DNA of 64,000 nt. It comes from Lichenostomus cassidix. Its lineage: Eukaryota; Chordata; Aves; Passeriformes; Meliphagidae. How positions within the stretch are numbered: position 1 is the stretch's first letter; every line of letters begins with the position of its first letter. Shown here piece after piece: positions 62,201 to 64,000 of the stretch. The stretch is from assembly GCA_008360975.2 (NCBI GenBank), contig CM039189.1:9924056-9988055 (forward strand), in the 5' to 3' direction. The notes under the pieces were generated by a model. It was not told the origin of the DNA. It did not search any database and saw nothing but the letters and a program-made list of their open reading frames with translations. Made by a program: the position numbers and the translations under genes.

Positions 62201-64000
62201 TGATTCCTAATTCTTCTGACCCTTGCAGAAGCATTAATAAATGGCACTTCAAAACACAACAGCCAGAGAAGACCTGCTCTTCTCTCTAGGAGGTAAAAGA
62301 CAGGAATAACATCCATGTTTCAATTTCAATTGCAATTCAAGACTTCTGTGAAGAGCTGCTATATGGAGTCATCCAATTAACTGCAAACTTCAGGTTTGCA
62401 TCTCCCTGGGGCACCTTTTCCTTCAAAGTGGGTTGGGAGCAGGACTATCCTTTAGGCACATTCAACAGCAAAGCATCAGTTTTGACTGAAATAAGGGACT
62501 GCACTGAAGGGTTGTACTTTTGTCATGAGAGCTCAAGAATGAGAAGTGATTTAACCTCAAAATTCGCAATATAACTTCCCTTTAGAAGTTTTATTCAATA
62601 ATGAAAAGTTGACCCTCTACCTCTTCTGAAACTTTCAACTTTTTTTTCCCTTCAAACCTCTCATTTAATTTCTTTAGGCTATAAAATCAGCTAAACTCCC
62701 TGGGGAAACATCAACATTTTTATATCTGTATTCCCACGTGATAATGGCAACTATTACCAATTTTGGTCAAATGCAAAATTCTAGTGGAAGCTAGTTCAGA
62801 AATGTGCCTCCAACTCAGGAAGAAACAACAATCTTGTTAATACCTACGCTGAACAGAACTAATAGCTATACATGCTTGTGCTTCTGCTTATTTGTTACAG
62901 GAATAACACACAAAGAACAAAATAATGCTTATAGTAGGAAAATCATCTGTACAACAGAGTACCTCTAAAAAATGAGGATAAAGCTGGAGAATTGAAGCAG
63001 AAAACAAACACCTCATTCAGACCAAGTCAAATGTAGGGAAGGTGTCTGCATCTGGTACTCCAGTTTCTACAAAGAGCTAGAAGAGTAGGTTGGAAAAGAC
63101 CTACTTTTCTCAAAGTTTTTCTTTGAATCAGCTGTAAATTTCAATTGTCATGTCAACTGAATATGTTTTCTCAGAGATAAAGTTTTGCTCATGCCAAGAA
63201 AGTCAATGTAAAAGAAAAAGCTATGCAAGAAACAAGCATGCATGTAAAGCAAAGATTTTCTTCCAGTAACATTGTGATATGCCAACTTCTGCAGGCCTGA
63301 AAACTCAACATTTTCACTGGAGATGAATGACCTCTGCCCCATGAGACTACTGAACAACTGCTGGGCAGCACTGAACCATGGCTTTTCCCAGGAGCACTAA
63401 CACAAAAGAAAACATCCAAATAAAACCAAGTACAAGAACAGTTAATCATTGCACAATACATCCACTAGCTTTGGTGGTCTGGACAAAGACTTAATTCCTT
63501 TGTCATCGAATGTGTCACCAATTCCAGACACCCCTCCAGCATCAAATGAAAATACAAAGTCGCCTGGCCAGTAGTTCATACTACATTTTATAAAATTGTA
63601 GCATTTCAAACACATTCTTAATGTTCTCTTATCACCATGGGGAAGAAATTGCTTCCTGGTTTCCTGATGGGAGGGAAATTCTGAGATGGTGGCAATAGAA
63701 TCACTCCCGAAGGAATAACTATCACCTTCAAATACAAACTGATTCAGGGCTAACAAATCAGCCTCACTGGTCAAAACAACTGAGCAGGAACAAAGGTGGA
63801 AGTGAAGACCTATAATTACCGCTAGCAGTGACACAATTACTGACTAAATGCGTGAAAGAGATATTACATTGATCATGTCTTTTTAGTTTTTTAGTGTATG
63901 CTATGCCATATGTTTTCACTTAAGTTAAAAAAAAAAAACTGCAGCAAGTCTCCCGTCCTCATTACATGGAGAGGATGCCAGATACTAGCTACTCTTTCTT
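56210..64000 (-). other. ST3GAL3 intron upstream of exon A (partial, runs off the window)
   Basis: At least 7,791 bp precede exon A. The next expected coding exon (the FGIKGQ region) was looked for on the minus strand and not found, so it should lie beyond 64000. The stretch contains the best-preserved CR1 copy (60583-61137) and a 130-codon minus-strand frame at 63442-63834 with no recognisable domain. Confidence 0.75.
60583..61137 (+). mobile_element. CR1 LINE, 5'-truncated 3' end
   Basis: This is the typical CR1 3' end. It includes gtgtccagttctgggctcc at about 60648, ggagctgggcctgttcagcc at about 60767 and the tail ggtcccttccaacc followed by attctgtgattt at about 61105-61136. The element is truncated at the 5' side, as most CR1 copies are, and inserted antisense to ST3GAL3. 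It is the clearest lineage marker in the window and points to a bird or other sauropsid. Confidence 0.92.

Overview
This window is vertebrate nuclear DNA, most likely from a bird. Three things point there: a well-preserved CR1-type LINE 3' end near 60.6-61.1 kb, older CR1/L3-like remnants elsewhere, and a spliced gene whose peptides closely match vertebrate ST3GAL3. Other sauropsids also carry CR1, so 'bird' is an inference. No bacterial-style genes, operons, CRISPR arrays or rRNA/tRNA genes are present.

The only gene I can support is the 3' portion of ST3GAL3 (beta-galactoside alpha-2,3-sialyltransferase 3) on the minus strand. Six coding exons run from high to low coordinate: 56146-56209, 49150-49245, 44555-44741, 25283-25429, 17217-17363 and 4759-4848. 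All have canonical GT/AG borders and their phases join without error. They encode the last 242 residues, including sialylmotifs L, S, III and VS and the natural stop. The amino-terminal exons (cytoplasmic tail, signal anchor, stem) must lie beyond 64000. A short 3' UTR with an AATAAA signal at 4450-4455 ends the transcript.

Layout: 1-4430 is intergenic DNA downstream of ST3GAL3, slightly GC-richer, with a probable solo retroviral LTR at about 2103-2343 and a weak hint of another minus-strand transcript end near 331-602. From 4435 to 64000 everything is ST3GAL3 exon or intron. The introns hold CR1/L3 remnants (9.23-10.5, 42.17-43.08, 47.98-48.66 and 60.58-61.14 kb), a perfect (CCTCT)n microsatellite at 19911-20009, a 54-bp tandem duplication at 30343-30450, a long T-rich tract just upstream of one acceptor, a possible MIR-like fragment and several short local duplications.

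I found no convincing undescribed system. The long open frames in the introns are about what chance gives in 64 kb, and the items under findings are mostly local sequence structures that need comparison with other genomes.
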